64,000 nucleotides of DNA, taken from assembly GCA_951828585.1 (NCBI GenBank), contig OX639991.1, forward strand, positions 744,001-808,000. Direction: 5' to 3'. This DNA comes from Longimicrobiales bacterium (GTDB lineage Bacteria > Gemmatimonadota > Gemmatimonadetes > Longimicrobiales > Gaopeijiaceae). Positions 38,601 through 47,557 of this stretch are shown here, one piece after another. The notes under the pieces are model-generated. The model saw only the letters and a program-made list of their open reading frames with translations. It did not search any database and was not told where the DNA came from. A program made the position numbers and the translations under genes. Position 1 is the stretch's first letter, and each line of letters opens with the position of its first letter.

Positions 38601-39863
38601 GAGCTCGCTCCCGTCGCGTCCGTCCTCCCTCCACCATCGCGTGCATACCTCGAGGCACTCGGCTGCCAGCCACCGGTATCCGCAGCGGACCGCCTTCGCG
38701 CCGAAGAACAGCAAGGTGGCGAAACGATCCTCGTCCGCGCCGCCGGGGAACTCCCGCGTCCAGCAGGACAGCAGTCCATCGACCAGGACTTCGAAGTCCG
38801 CGGCCGCGTGGCGACGGTTCGGCGAAAGCTCCCCGCCGCGACGTATGTAGTCGGCCATGTCGACCACGCCGACCAGTGAGGGATCCGTTTCGAACTTGTC
38901 GGCGATCCTGAGCAGGTGGTGCAGCTTCGCCGTGTGGGCCGGCGTGTGGTCCCGGACCAGCGCGAGCAGCGACAGTGTGAAGGCGGCGGACAGGGGAAAC
39001 ACATTCCGTTTGCGCGTACCGGCCTTCTCGCACTTGATGGCGTCCTCGATTCCCGCAACGGCTTCCGCGTCGTTGCCGCGCAGCATGGCCACCAGGGCGC
39101 GAATGGATGCCAGTCCGGTGCGGGCGGGCTTCTTTTTGCGTTCATCCTCCGACAGTTCGGCGAACACGGCCAGGGCCTCGTCGAATTCTCCGCGCATGAC
39201 CTCGATCAACGCCACATCGGCTGCGTGAAGCGCCCGGTCGGCGGTGCTCTCGGCATACGCCCCCAGGATCGGTTCCGGCGGGACCGCCCAACGCACGAGA
39301 GCCGCGAAACACCCGGTGAAGGCAGGATCGATGTGCTTCTCCGGCAGCTTGCCGAGCAGGTGTGCGACTCCGGGACTGGTCAGCCACGCCCACTCATTCG
39401 GTTCGATGTCACCCAGGTGCCGGTCGAGCAGGTCGAACCGGCCCGCCACCGTATGATTCCGCAGGGTCATCGTCGCATCGGCGGCTGCCGCGTCCCAGCG
39501 GCGCGGGCTCAGGTCGCGAAACGACCTCTCGATCCTTTCGAGCCTGCCCTGCCGAAAGGCCTCCAGCGTCAGCCACGGTGCCCAATCCACGGACCCCACG
39601 AGCCCGGCGCGACCCTCGGTGTCGTGCACGATGCCCGCCTCCAGGGGAGCGTCGCAGGCAGCCCTGTACGCCGCATCGCCGATCACCCGGCGTCCCCGCT
39701 TGAACCTGGCCCGTCCCAGAACTCTCGCCAGTTGCGCTCGCGTGAGAGGGTGTGGAAACACGACCCCCAGGGCAACGGTCACGAGCCTCTCGACCGGGCC
39801 GAGGGCACGGTAGGGCGCCAGGAGCTCCGCAAACTGAACCGACTGGTTGGTTGGCACGATCAC
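35643..39863 (-). CDS. Full-length SNF2-type helicase/ATPase
   Basis: 1406 residues from GTG 39863. That start overlaps the upstream stop by 4 bases (GTGA) and has GGGGAGG about 8 bases before it. The N-terminal 900 residues are unassigned, mostly helical. The motor follows: DDMGLGKTVQT near 965, LDEAQAIKN near 1061, TGTPIQNNLVDLY, VLVFSQFVRHLKL, LISLKAGGVGLNLTAADYVIH and DRAHRIGQTRPV. Swi2/Snf2 motors translocate on double-stranded DNA. Large bacterial copies occur as stand-alone genes and in DISARM-like loci. All motor motifs look intact. Coupling to a secreted BNR protein gene is unusual. Confidence 0.87.
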   Translation of the reverse strand: MIVPTNQSVQFAELLAPYRALGPVERLVTVALGVVFPHPLTRAQLARVLGRARFKRGRRVIGDAAYRAACDAPLEAGIVHDTEGRAGLVGSVDWAPWLTLEAFRQGRLERIERSFRDLSPRRWDAAAADATMTLRNHTVAGRFDLLDRHLGDIEPNEWAWLTSPGVAHLLGKLPEKHIDPAFTGCFAALVRWAVPPEPILGAYAESTADRALHAADVALIEVMRGEFDEALAVFAELSEDERKKKPARTGLASIRALVAMLRGNDAEAVAGIEDAIKCEKAGTRKRNVFPLSAAFTLSLLALVRDHTPAHTAKLHHLLRIADKFETDPSLVGVVDMADYIRRGGELSPNRRHAAADFEVLVDGLLSCWTREFPGGADEDRFATLLFFGAKAVRCGYRWLAAECLEVCTRWWREDGRDGSELQQMLALLLGDDSPGPKELAAAMHEDLGTETLASLVRPAAEWEYALQRIEQVAHDTRGKTGKRKRSAGAAQRRLAWVLEIDNLGHLTVRPREQRGYKNGKWSKGRVIALKRLAEQAGTMDFLSDQDRAAAGRVVHNTEPWNGLPNYYLPTSGLFELAGHPYVFNEAGDSVEVVRRDPELLVRERNGTLLVRVHPHAGVAGRGSFLAQPASESRIEVTRFSQEHRTLCDVIPEHGIELPAEARERLVGAVSALAEGIRVQGLIGGAPEVAMQIDADPRPWVRLEPSGPGLVATLLVEPVPDSGTYFQPGAGGTTTFATIDGRAVQARRDLAAESGAVQELVGACPMLSGAGPDMSLAIPDPDDCIELVDQLGAADARCLWPKGQPFRIVARADTNSLRLEVKSAADWFSATGTLVVDENRVLDLRALFELIDRNPSSRFVPLGEGAFVSLTASFRRQLDDLRSLSAPSGKKRIRIHGLAALSLQEFFEGTRLAADEQWSDLRRRFRDARSFEPRLPGTLQAELRPYQEDGFRWLARLGHWGAGACLADDMGLGKTVQTLALLLDRATNGPALVVAPTSVVDNWLDEARRFAPTLNVRSYTGQAAARARQLEDLGPFDVVVTTYGLLHIDAETLTAIDWDTAVLDEAQAIKNPATKRARAARKLKAGFRVVTTGTPIQNNLVDLYSLFAFLNPGMLGSQKHFRENFALPAGRDRDPAARTRLRRLISPFVLRRVKADVLDDLPSRTEVTLHVEMSPEEETLYEALRQRAMEDLEALARDGGRPAAGKERGRRRLQVLAHLTRLRLACCNPRLVHPGGPPSSKMRTFATTLEELRQGRHKVLVFSQFVRHLKLIEEHLTEAGIPYQYLDGSTPAKARSQRIAAFQAGEGDAFLISLKAGGVGLNLTAADYVIHMDPWWNPAAEDQASDRAHRIGQTRPVTIYRLVTKGTIEERIVELHRSKRELADLLLEGADAPARLSTEELLGLLRG

Positions 39864-42800
39864 CCCACCCCCCTCCCCGGCGTCCACGGCGCCCCCGCGG
39901 CCTCCATGTCCCGCTCCAGCCCGGCAAGCTCCCCATCCAGCAGCAACCTCAACGCGCCCGCCACCTCATCAAACCCCTCCCGCGCGATCGCGAGGCTGAC
40001 CCGCTGCGTCTCGGTGGGCGCCTGGCGCGTACCCCAGTGCCCTCCGGCGACCTGCCCGATGCGCCCCAGAATCGAGGGCGCGCCGGGTTCATTGAGTCGG
40101 CGCGGCGCCGGATCGCCCTGGAGCCGCGCCGCGAGCACGGCCAGCCGCGCATCGATGTCCTCGAGGCGCTGGTAGAGGTCCTCGCCCGCTGCGGGCGTCT
40201 CGTCGAGGGCGGCGCGCATGAGGCGGAGACGGTCACGCGCGCGGCCGATCTCGGCGGCGGCGCCCCGTGCGCGGCGCTGCAGGTCGGCGGTCTCCTGCGC
40301 GAAGGCCATCGCGTCGGTGTGGTTGGTTCCGGGGGGGCTGTTGAGCACGGGTTTCACCAGGAAGGACCGGGGCGTTCCGAGCGGCTCCATTCCCGTTTCC
40401 GTGACGAGCGCCATCTCGACGGTGTAGCGTCCCGGCGGGGCGAGGGGGCCGCGTGACGGGCCGGCCCAGGGGGGCGTGAAGCCGGGCGTCGTGAGGTCGA
40501 CGGGGTCGGGGGCGGGGCGGCGGAGGTCCCAGGTGACGCGGTGGAGGCCGCGGGTGGCGGGGCCCATGACGCGCCGTACCGGATTGCCGTCCTCGTCCCG
40601 TACGAGCATTGCGACGCGCGGGCCGCTTTCAATCGCTTCGGCGCGCAGCTGGTCGTAGCCGGGGAAGGCGATGTCCTCGCCGCGCTCGGCGGCCGCCCTC
40701 TCGGTGGCGCGGCGCGCCGCGCGCATCGTCTCGGGCGGATCAGCCAGCCAGTAGGTGAAGGTCGCGCCGAAATCCGGGTTGGGCGCGACGAACGAGGTCG
40801 TGCCGAGGGTCGGCTGGCCGGGGGCCTGCAGCGGGGTGTTGGGGACGTACCACCAGGCGTCCCGCACGGGGAACAGAACGGCTCCCGCCGCAAGCGCACC
40901 GTCGGCCATATCTCTCAGGGGAGCGTAGTCATCGAGGATGTAGAAGCCACGGCCAAAGGTTGCCCCCACCAGATCGCTGTCGCGGCGCTGAATCTCCAGG
41001 TCACGGAACGAGATGGTGGGTGCGCCCGTGCCCAGCGGGATCCAGTTGTCGCCCCGGTTGGGCGTGAAATAGATGCCGTGCTCGGTGCCGAGGAATAGCA
41101 GATCGGGACGCACGTGGTCCTGCTCAACCGACCAGATGACGATGCCGTGGGGCAGGTCGCCGGCGATCGAACGCCAGGTGCGGCCGGCGTCGGTGCTTTC
41201 GAAGAGGTAGGGGGTGTAGTCGCCCTCCTTGTGGTTGTCGGGCGCAACGAAAAAGGTTGCGCGGTCGTGCTGGGACGCCTTGATGTCGTTCATGAAGACG
41301 CGCTCGGAGACGCCCGGGAGCGGGGCCGCCTGGCGCCAGATCTCGCCGCCGTCCTCGGTCACCTGGACCAGCCCGTCGTCGGTCCCGGCGTAGATCACGC
41401 CCTGTGCGACCGGCGACTCGGAAGTGGCGGAAACGGTCGAATACCAGGACATGGCGGTGTTGCCGTACAGGGCGTTCACGCTGCGGACCCGTCCGGCCAT
41501 GGGCAGCTCGTAGCGGTTGTCGTTGCGGGTGAGGTCGCCGCTGATGGCCCGCCAGGAGTTGCCGCGGTCGTCGCTCTGCCACAGGCGCTGCGAGGCGTAG
41601 TAGATCGTGCCCGGCGAGTGGAGGCTCACGATGACGGGGCTGTCCCAGTTCCAGCGTTCGGGAGGGTCGGCGGGCAGGGGCAGCGGGCGGATGTTGATGA
41701 GCTCGTGGCTGCTCAGCTCCAGCCGCTGGAGGTTGCCCTGCTGGGACTGCAGGTAGGCGATGTTGGGGTCGAAGGGGTCGAAGGCCAGGGCGTAGCCGTC
41801 GGCGCCCAGCGGCGCGTACCAGTCGCGGTTGCGGACGCCCTCCAGGTTGAGGGTGCGGGACGGCCCGAGGAGGGTCCCGAGGTCCTGGGCACCTCCCATA
41901 ATATTATAAAATGGTTCAGTGTTGTCAAGGGCCAGCTTGTAGAACTGGGACACGGGGAGGTTGGGGAAGTGGCGCCAGGTGGTGCCCTGGTCGAAGGTCT
42001 CGTAGAGGCCGGCGTCGGTCCCGGCCAGGATATGCCGGCCGTTGGCGGGGTCGATCCAGAAGGCGTGGTTGTCGCTGTGCTTCTCGCGGCCGGTGCCGAG
42101 TTCGGCGAAGGTCGCGCCCCCGTCGCGGGTGACGTGCACGAAAACGTCCATCTGGTAGACGAGGTCCGGGTCGTGCGGGGACGCCTCGATCTCCTGGTAG
42201 TAGTGGGGCCCGGTGCCGCCCGAGATGTAGGAGTTGCGGCGCTCCCAGCTCTCGCCGCGGTCGGTGGAGCGGTAGAAGCCGCGGTCGTCGGGGCCGGCCT
42301 CGATGGTGGCGTAGACGACGTTGCGGTCGGCGGGCGAGACGGCGAGGCCGATCTTGCCCATATCGCTATTGGGTAGCCCGGTGGTCACGCGCCGCCATGT
42401 GCGGCCGCCATCGGTGGACTTGTGGATGCCGGAGCCGGGGCCGCCCGCCAGCAGCGCCCAGACGCTGCGCCGGCGCTCGTAAGTCGCCGCGTACATGATG
42501 TCGGGATCGGCGGGGTCGAACTCGATGTCGGTGACGCCGGTGTTCTCGTCGATGGTGAGGACCGCTTCCCAGGTAGCGCCGCCGTCCTCGGTGCGATACA
42601 GCGCGCGGTCGCCGCCCGGTGACCAGAGGGGACCCTCGGCCGCCACGAACACCGTGTTCCCGTCGCGTGGATCGACCAGGATCTTGCCGATGTGCTCCGA
42701 CGCCGTGAGGCCCATGTGCTGCCAGGTGCGGCCCCCGTCGCGGCTCCTGTAGACACCGTCGCCCCAAGCCACGTGGCGGCCGCTCACGTTTTCGCCGGTG

Positions 42801-43180
42801 CCGACCCACACAATGTCCGGATCGGTCGGGTCGAGGGTGACGTCGCCGATGGAATAGGAGGGCTGGTCGTCGAAGATGGGGGTCCAGGTGATGCCCGCGT
42901 TCGTGGTCTTCCAGACGCCGCCGGAGCCGACCGCGAGGTACCAGGTGGTGGGGTCGGCGGGGTGGACGGCGATGTCGGCGATGCGGCCGCCCATGAGGGC
43001 TGGGCCGATTCCGCGGAGAGCGAGGCCGTGGGCGGCTTCGGCGATGAGGGTGGGGTCGGGTTTGGTGGTCTGTGCGGAGGTGTCGGCAGGGGTGCCGAGT
43101 GCGAGGGTGGTGGGGATGAGCGCGGAAAAGGCAGCCGTGACGGTGTGATCGAGCACGGGTCGAATCGTGATGCGAAGCAT
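39860..43180 (-). CDS. Large BNR/sortilin-like (VPS10-type) propeller protein, secreted
   Basis: 1106 residues from ATG 43180, which gives a signal peptide (AFSALIPTTLALGTPADTSAQ). Many Asp-box/BNR blades follow: GGVWKTTNAGITW, GVYRSRDGGRTW, ALYRTEDGGATW and others, spaced as in sortilin/VPS10 ten-bladed propellers and glycosyl hydrolase-like repeat proteins. No glycosidase acid pair is evident. The C-terminal 250 residues include a TNF/Ig-like beta part and coiled helices (DLQRRARGAAAEIGRARDRL). A paralog is at 47558. It is exported; the substrate is unknown. Confidence 0.85.
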   Translation of the reverse strand: MLRITIRPVLDHTVTAAFSALIPTTLALGTPADTSAQTTKPDPTLIAEAAHGLALRGIGPALMGGRIADIAVHPADPTTWYLAVGSGGVWKTTNAGITWTPIFDDQPSYSIGDVTLDPTDPDIVWVGTGENVSGRHVAWGDGVYRSRDGGRTWQHMGLTASEHIGKILVDPRDGNTVFVAAEGPLWSPGGDRALYRTEDGGATWEAVLTIDENTGVTDIEFDPADPDIMYAATYERRRSVWALLAGGPGSGIHKSTDGGRTWRRVTTGLPNSDMGKIGLAVSPADRNVVYATIEAGPDDRGFYRSTDRGESWERRNSYISGGTGPHYYQEIEASPHDPDLVYQMDVFVHVTRDGGATFAELGTGREKHSDNHAFWIDPANGRHILAGTDAGLYETFDQGTTWRHFPNLPVSQFYKLALDNTEPFYNIMGGAQDLGTLLGPSRTLNLEGVRNRDWYAPLGADGYALAFDPFDPNIAYLQSQQGNLQRLELSSHELINIRPLPLPADPPERWNWDSPVIVSLHSPGTIYYASQRLWQSDDRGNSWRAISGDLTRNDNRYELPMAGRVRSVNALYGNTAMSWYSTVSATSESPVAQGVIYAGTDDGLVQVTEDGGEIWRQAAPLPGVSERVFMNDIKASQHDRATFFVAPDNHKEGDYTPYLFESTDAGRTWRSIAGDLPHGIVIWSVEQDHVRPDLLFLGTEHGIYFTPNRGDNWIPLGTGAPTISFRDLEIQRRDSDLVGATFGRGFYILDDYAPLRDMADGALAAGAVLFPVRDAWWYVPNTPLQAPGQPTLGTTSFVAPNPDFGATFTYWLADPPETMRAARRATERAAAERGEDIAFPGYDQLRAEAIESGPRVAMLVRDEDGNPVRRVMGPATRGLHRVTWDLRRPAPDPVDLTTPGFTPPWAGPSRGPLAPPGRYTVEMALVTETGMEPLGTPRSFLVKPVLNSPPGTNHTDAMAFAQETADLQRRARGAAAEIGRARDRLRLMRAALDETPAAGEDLYQRLEDIDARLAVLAARLQGDPAPRRLNEPGAPSILGRIGQVAGGHWGTRQAPTETQRVSLAIAREGFDEVAGALRLLLDGELAGLERDMEAAGAPWTPGRGVG

Positions 43181-43351
43181 GTGTGCGGCCTTGGTTGGGG
43201 GGGTGCGGTGTACGGGTGGGGTAGTGGCCGGTTGGGGTGGAAATGGACCGCGCGGGTGTGGGAGCCGCAAGGAGGGGTTGGGATGGGGGGGTGCTCACCC
43301 TCGGAGAGGAATCCGCTTCGATCACGATTCCGCAGTTGACGGGGCCATTGG

Positions 43352-44140
43352 GTGGCGACATCACCACGACAGGGCACGGGCGAGCAATGGGCTGAGAAGA
43401 TAGCTGCCGAAGTAGCGAGGGTGCTGGGAATTCCGCACGCGACCGTTGAGCTTGCGGAGTTTCGGGAGGAGCACCAGAAGCGGCGCGGGTCGGCGTCGGA
43501 GTCCTTCGTCGCCGACGACCAGGAGCTGTGGCACGGGAACCAGATCATGGAATGGACAGTGGCTGAATACGACCCGAACATCCGTCGTGGCCAAGCGGAT
43601 CATTCGTTTGAGAACATCTGGAGTTCTTTCGAGCGGATCTTCAACGAGCGGAGGGTCGCCAGAAAGAACGGGACAGTGTTTGCCGGGTACTTGATACTGG
43701 ACGCGGTGATCGGCAACACGGATCGGCATCACGAGAATTGGGGCCTCTTGCGGCGTTAGGTTGAAGGCCGATGGAAAGGGCGTCTGGCTCCGTCTTTCGA
43801 CCACGCTTCCTCGGTGGGGAGGGAAATGCTCGACGACAGGCGTATTCTACTGCTAGAGGAGAAACGAGTGGGCTGGTATTCGGAAAGGGGGCGTGGAGGA
43901 GTGTACTGGGGGCGAAATACGCAGAGTGGTCTGAGCCCACTTGATCTGGTGCGAAGAGCGGCCGAGGCGTATCCGTCCTACTTCACCTCGGCTCTGGCGC
44001 GGTTGGCGGGATTGCGCGATTCGCTGGTGAACGAGATCGTCAATCGCGTCCCGACCGAATGGATGTCGGTTCCGGCACGGGCATTCGCGATCAACCTGAT
44101 TTCGTACAATCGGACCCAGCTGATGGAACTGAGGAAATGA
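43352..44140 (+). pseudogene. HipA-like kinase gene with an in-frame stop
   Basis: The frame opens at GTG 43352 with GTGEQWAEKIAAEVARVLGIPHATVELAEF, the N-lobe of a HipA-like protein kinase. It continues to GYLILDAVIGNTDRHHENWGLL, the catalytic loop, then hits TAG at 43757-43759. The same frame then continues with RLAPSFDHASSVGREMLDD to a stop at 44140 that overlaps the HIRAN start (ATGA). Upstream, a stop at 43337-43339 also cuts off the usual first 20-40 residues. Either a recent pseudogene or a base error at the TAG. Active HipA kinases phosphorylate translation factors to cause dormancy. Confidence 0.78.
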
Positions 44141-44886
44141 ACCAGAAAACGCTGTTCTTGGCGTGGCAGGACAAGGCGAATAGTCGGCAGTGGTTTCCGA
44201 TCGGAAGGCTGGATGCCGACCTGGGGCGGCCCGCGTACCGCTTCCGGTACACCGGCGGAGCTGTACGAGCACAATCCGAAGCAGGATTTCCACTCCTCGT
44301 CGAATTCCCGGAGATGGAATGGGACTACAGGGCTCGGCGCCTGTTTCCCCTGTTTCGTAACCGCGTGATCAACCGCAGAAGGCCGGACTTGAGGAACTAC
44401 CTTCGCACTCTTGATCTCACCGAGGGAGCGGATCCCTTTGAAATCCTGTCTACCAGCGGCGGCTATCGGGCTACCGACGCCTACGAGGTCTTCCCAAAGC
44501 TGGTCAAGGGTCCCGACGGATCATTCAAGTGTCGATTTTTCCTGCACGGCTGGCGGCACGTCAACCCAGGCGCGCAAGAACGTCTGAGGGACTTGGCGCC
44601 AAGGGAAAAGCTCTACGTCACCCTGGAGCTGACCAACCCGAGCACCCGGTTGGCTGTTCAGATCCAGACGACGGACTACCAAATGATCGGGTGGGCCCCG
44701 CGCTACCTGGTTCGTGACCTGGCCCGGGCGATGACCGAAGGACCCCGCGACTACGTTGCCAGCGTGGTACGTATCAATCCACAGCCGGCACCGTCGAAGC
44801 AGCGCGTCCTCATCGAGATGCGCGGGAAATGGGACGGCTATGAGCCTATGGAGGGCGTCGACTACAGGCCGGTGGTGGGGGACTGA
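44137..44886 (+). CDS. HIRAN-domain protein coupled to the HipA-like kinase
   Basis: 249 residues from ATG 44137, overlapping the kinase stop by 4 bases. It opens QKTLFLAWQDKANSRQWFPIG and continues YRFRYTGGAVRAQSEAGFPLL and LFPLFRNRVINRRRPD, typical of bacterial proteins encoded beside HipA-like kinases. The C-terminal half, KCRFFLHGWRHV followed by LYVTLELTNPSTRLAVQIQT, is a HIRAN domain, known to bind DNA ends. It is likely the antitoxin-like or targeting partner of the kinase. It looks intact although the kinase is broken. Confidence 0.8.
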   Translation: MNQKTLFLAWQDKANSRQWFPIGRLDADLGRPAYRFRYTGGAVRAQSEAGFPLLVEFPEMEWDYRARRLFPLFRNRVINRRRPDLRNYLRTLDLTEGADPFEILSTSGGYRATDAYEVFPKLVKGPDGSFKCRFFLHGWRHVNPGAQERLRDLAPREKLYVTLELTNPSTRLAVQIQTTDYQMIGWAPRYLVRDLARAMTEGPRDYVASVVRINPQPAPSKQRVLIEMRGKWDGYEPMEGVDYRPVVGD

Positions 44887-45048
44887 CCTCGGGCGACGAT
44901 GCCCGGAAAGAGGCATGGCTGAGGAACCGCCGATCTGGGTGTGGTCCGGGGCTTTGGGGGAATCCGCCGGCGCCGTGTTGGGGAATCGCGTTCGACGACC
45001 TGGACCCTCGGAGCCCGCCGTCATGAGAATTCCCTTCGTTAGCAGCGA

Positions 45049-45084
45049 TTTGTCCGCCACTAACCCCCGAAAGTGGCGGACAAA
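45049..45084. repeat. Perfect 13-bp inverted repeat
   Basis: TTTGTCCGCCACT and AGTGGCGGACAAA flank a 10-base spacer, in a 280-base gap after the HIRAN gene. There is no T-run after it, so a classical terminator is unlikely. It may be an operator or a small-element end. Confidence 0.6.
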
Positions 45085-45165
45085 CGCCCGAAACCGCGGA
45101 CAGCGCCCCTGAATTCCGCCTCCATGGTCGCGATCTTCGTCACCGGCTGATAAGCTCGTTTCACC

Positions 45166-46365
45166 ATGTCCGACTCATCCGCTCAGAACGACGACGCCCG
45201 CGCGGCGCCCTCCCCGACCGTCTGCCCGAACTGCGGCAACGTGCGCCCCAGCCCGTTCTGTCCCGAGTGCGGGCAGAATGACCGCAACTACGCACGCGGC
45301 CTCGCCACGGTGGTATGGGAGTTCGGCCGGGAGGCCTTCGAGATGGACTCGAGGTTTCTCCAGACCCTGAAGCTCCTGCTCTTCAAGCCCGGCAGCCTGA
45401 CGAACGAGTTCTCCCGCAACCGGCGCGCCCGCTACATGTCGCCGATCAGGCTGTATCTCTTCACCAGCTTCCTCTTCGTGCTGGTGCTTTCGTTGGCGAT
45501 GCCGGACTCGTGGTCGGAGGGGGCGGCAATGATGGGTGGGGACTCGGAGGAGGTGCCCGAGGAGATTGTCGTGCCGGCCGGCGACTCGCGGGAGACACCG
45601 CCGGTGGATGAAGAGGCGGCGGACGATGACGCGGACGAGTCACCGCGGGTGGATGAAGAGGTGACGGACGACGCGGACGAGTCACCGCGGGTGGCCGGGC
45701 AGACCCCGCGACGCAACTTGGACCTGTCCATCGACGTGCCGGTGAGCGAGGGGCAGATCGAAGCACTGAGGGTGGCCCTGGGGCCGACGCATGGCCGCAA
45801 GCTGGACGACATCCTGGGGCGTCCGGACGACAATGCCTTCAAGAAAGTTGCGCTGCTGATCGCTGGAATGATGTCCTCCGAGGAAGCGGATCGCGCGGTT
45901 TCCCGGCTGGCCGGCGAGGAGGACCCGGACAGGACCAATTTCTTCGTCAGAATGCTGCTCTCCAGCACGATCGACTTCCTCCACGACCCCGAGGTCTTCG
46001 TACAGCGTGCGGTGGGAAACCTGCCGATCGCGATGTTCTTCCTTCTTCCGTTCCTGGCCCTGGCCCTCGGTTTCTGCTATGTCCGCAAGAAGCGTTTCTT
46101 TGTCGAGCACCTGGTGTTCGGAATGCACAACCAGACCTTCACCTTCCTGTGCCTTGCCGCCGCCCAGCTCACCCCAGGCGGATCGGTCGGAGGGTGGCTC
46201 CGGGTGTTCTTCCTCGTGGTTCCCCAGGTGTATTACCTGATTGCCCTCCGCAGGTACTACCGCGACGGGTGGATCCGGACCATCCTCAAGGGGTCGATCG
46301 TCTGGTGGCTGTATATGATGGTCCTGCTCCCGGGGTTCCTGTTCGTTCTCTTCCTGACGGCGTGA
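45166..46365 (+). CDS. DUF3667 membrane protein
   Basis: 399 residues. A zinc ribbon at the N-terminus (Cys20, 23, 32, 35: CPNCG and FCPECGQ) is followed by FKPGSLTNEFSRNRRARYMSP, the DUF3667 hallmark. Membrane helices follow at about 96-112 (LYLFTSFLFVLVLSLA) and in the C-terminal third (AMFFLLPFLALALGFCY, FLCLAAAQL, WLYMMVLLPGFLFVLF). The loop between them is acidic with tandem PPVDEEAADDDADES-like and PRVDEEVTDDADES units. DUF3667 proteins are of unknown function. Confidence 0.88.
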   Translation: MSDSSAQNDDARAAPSPTVCPNCGNVRPSPFCPECGQNDRNYARGLATVVWEFGREAFEMDSRFLQTLKLLLFKPGSLTNEFSRNRRARYMSPIRLYLFTSFLFVLVLSLAMPDSWSEGAAMMGGDSEEVPEEIVVPAGDSRETPPVDEEAADDDADESPRVDEEVTDDADESPRVAGQTPRRNLDLSIDVPVSEGQIEALRVALGPTHGRKLDDILGRPDDNAFKKVALLIAGMMSSEEADRAVSRLAGEEDPDRTNFFVRMLLSSTIDFLHDPEVFVQRAVGNLPIAMFFLLPFLALALGFCYVRKKRFFVEHLVFGMHNQTFTFLCLAAAQLTPGGSVGGWLRVFFLVVPQVYYLIALRRYYRDGWIRTILKGSIVWWLYMMVLLPGFLFVLFLTA

Positions 46366-46412
46366 AGCGGGGTCGTCATGGGGTGTGCCCGAGCGGCTGT
46401 GTCCACGGACTG

Positions 46413-47363
46413 TCAACCCTCCCGCTGAAAACCCCTGAACGCGCTCGGAAGAGGTTTCGGGCTCGAGAACGTCCCACCGGTTTCGATGTCGACGGCGATC
46501 GCGCCAAGCAGGTCCCGGATAGCCTTCTCCCCACGGCGCAACGCATAGCGATACAACCTGCGGTAGCCCAACATGGCCAACCCGCCGAACGATGCTCCAA
46601 GGAAGCCCACGACTACCGCACCGACTGCGAGGCCCCCAATCCCGAAAGCGACGGCCGTGGCGCCGCCTGTAAAGGCACCACCGACCCCGCCCAACGCCGC
46701 GACAAGCCCCGAGAGGCTAGCGCCGACCCACATATTCTTCCGGTGGCTGTAGGTCAGGCTCGCGCGAACGGTCAACTCGGTGGCGGGCGGACTTGTGTCC
46801 AGGCGCCGGAGGCTGAAGACCAGTTGCTTGAGGTCTGCCCAGAGCATCTCGTACGCGAACGACTGGTCGGCCGCGGTTGCCGTGTACGAGTAGGCAGGCA
46901 CCTTGAAGACCAGCATGCCCCCGTCGATCGGATCGGCACCGTGGTGATCGATGAGGCTCAGGTGAAACGGGCGCTCCGGAAGAACCCGTTGCATGGCGGC
47001 GTAGACCTCCTCGGCCGGTGCGTGGATCACCCGCGAGACCTCGATCGCACGGGGCGGTTGGCCAAGGAAACTGGCCGCCATCGCCGATGGCTGCGCGTCC
47101 GCTCCTTCGACAACGGCCCTGTTGCGGGATTCCACGAGCGCATGATCGAGGAACTCCGGCGAGATCCCGGCGTCTTCCGCAGCGGCCCGGACATCCGCGA
47201 GGCGGTACCCGTCGGCTTCCACCGTATCCGAAGTTTGCTCCCGGGGGGCCAGTTGTCGCGAACGCTCCTCGAGGCGGCGAGCGGCATCGGCCTGCAGCTC
47301 GGCCGCGCGGCGCCAGAGTGCGCGTGCCTCCTCCTCGGAAATGCGGGTTTCGTCCTGGCTCAT
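46413..47363 (-). CDS. Unknown protein with a C-terminal Gly/Ala membrane hairpin
   Basis: 316 residues from ATG 47363 (MSQDETRISEEEARALWRRA). The N-terminus is a charged helix with AAELQADAARRLEERS. The middle (AIEVSRVIHAPAEEVYAAMQRVL) has the look of an SRPBCC-like start. The C-terminal third has one Gly-rich hydrophobic stretch (VALAVGAVVVG-like, about 225-285), then RLYRYALRRGEKAIRDLL. It may be an envelope-anchored ligand-binding protein. No named family recognised. Confidence 0.7.
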   Translation of the reverse strand: MSQDETRISEEEARALWRRAAELQADAARRLEERSRQLAPREQTSDTVEADGYRLADVRAAAEDAGISPEFLDHALVESRNRAVVEGADAQPSAMAASFLGQPPRAIEVSRVIHAPAEEVYAAMQRVLPERPFHLSLIDHHGADPIDGGMLVFKVPAYSYTATAADQSFAYEMLWADLKQLVFSLRRLDTSPPATELTVRASLTYSHRKNMWVGASLSGLVAALGGVGGAFTGGATAVAFGIGGLAVGAVVVGFLGASFGGLAMLGYRRLYRYALRRGEKAIRDLLGAIAVDIETGGTFSSPKPLPSAFRGFQREG

Positions 47364-47557
47364 GGGATCGTGGCGAGGGATTGATTGCCGCGAGAACATA
47401 CATCACAGTTGAGACGTGAGACCAGCGCTGTTGCAACACCGCCAGCTGCCGGCATCTTACCGCGGAACGACCACCGCGACAGGATCGTACTATCCGTCGG
47501 GGCTTCTGATTCTGACCGGCCCCCTCATCCTGTCGAACATAACCGGAGCAACTCATC

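Noticed and set aside
36309-38879. 856-codon plus-strand frame
   Set aside because: Antisense shadow of the SNF2 helicase, whose motor motifs are clear on the minus strand.
41114-42376. 420-codon plus-strand frame
   Set aside because: Val/Gly-rich antisense shadow of the BNR/sortilin-like gene.
43757-43759. TAG in the HipA-like gene as pyrrolysine or recoded codon
   Set aside because: No other in-frame TAG pattern is seen and no supporting element is visible; nonsense mutation or base error is simpler.
45049-45084. Inverted repeat as a rho-independent terminator of the HIRAN gene
   Set aside because: It lies more than 160 bases after the stop and lacks a following T-run.
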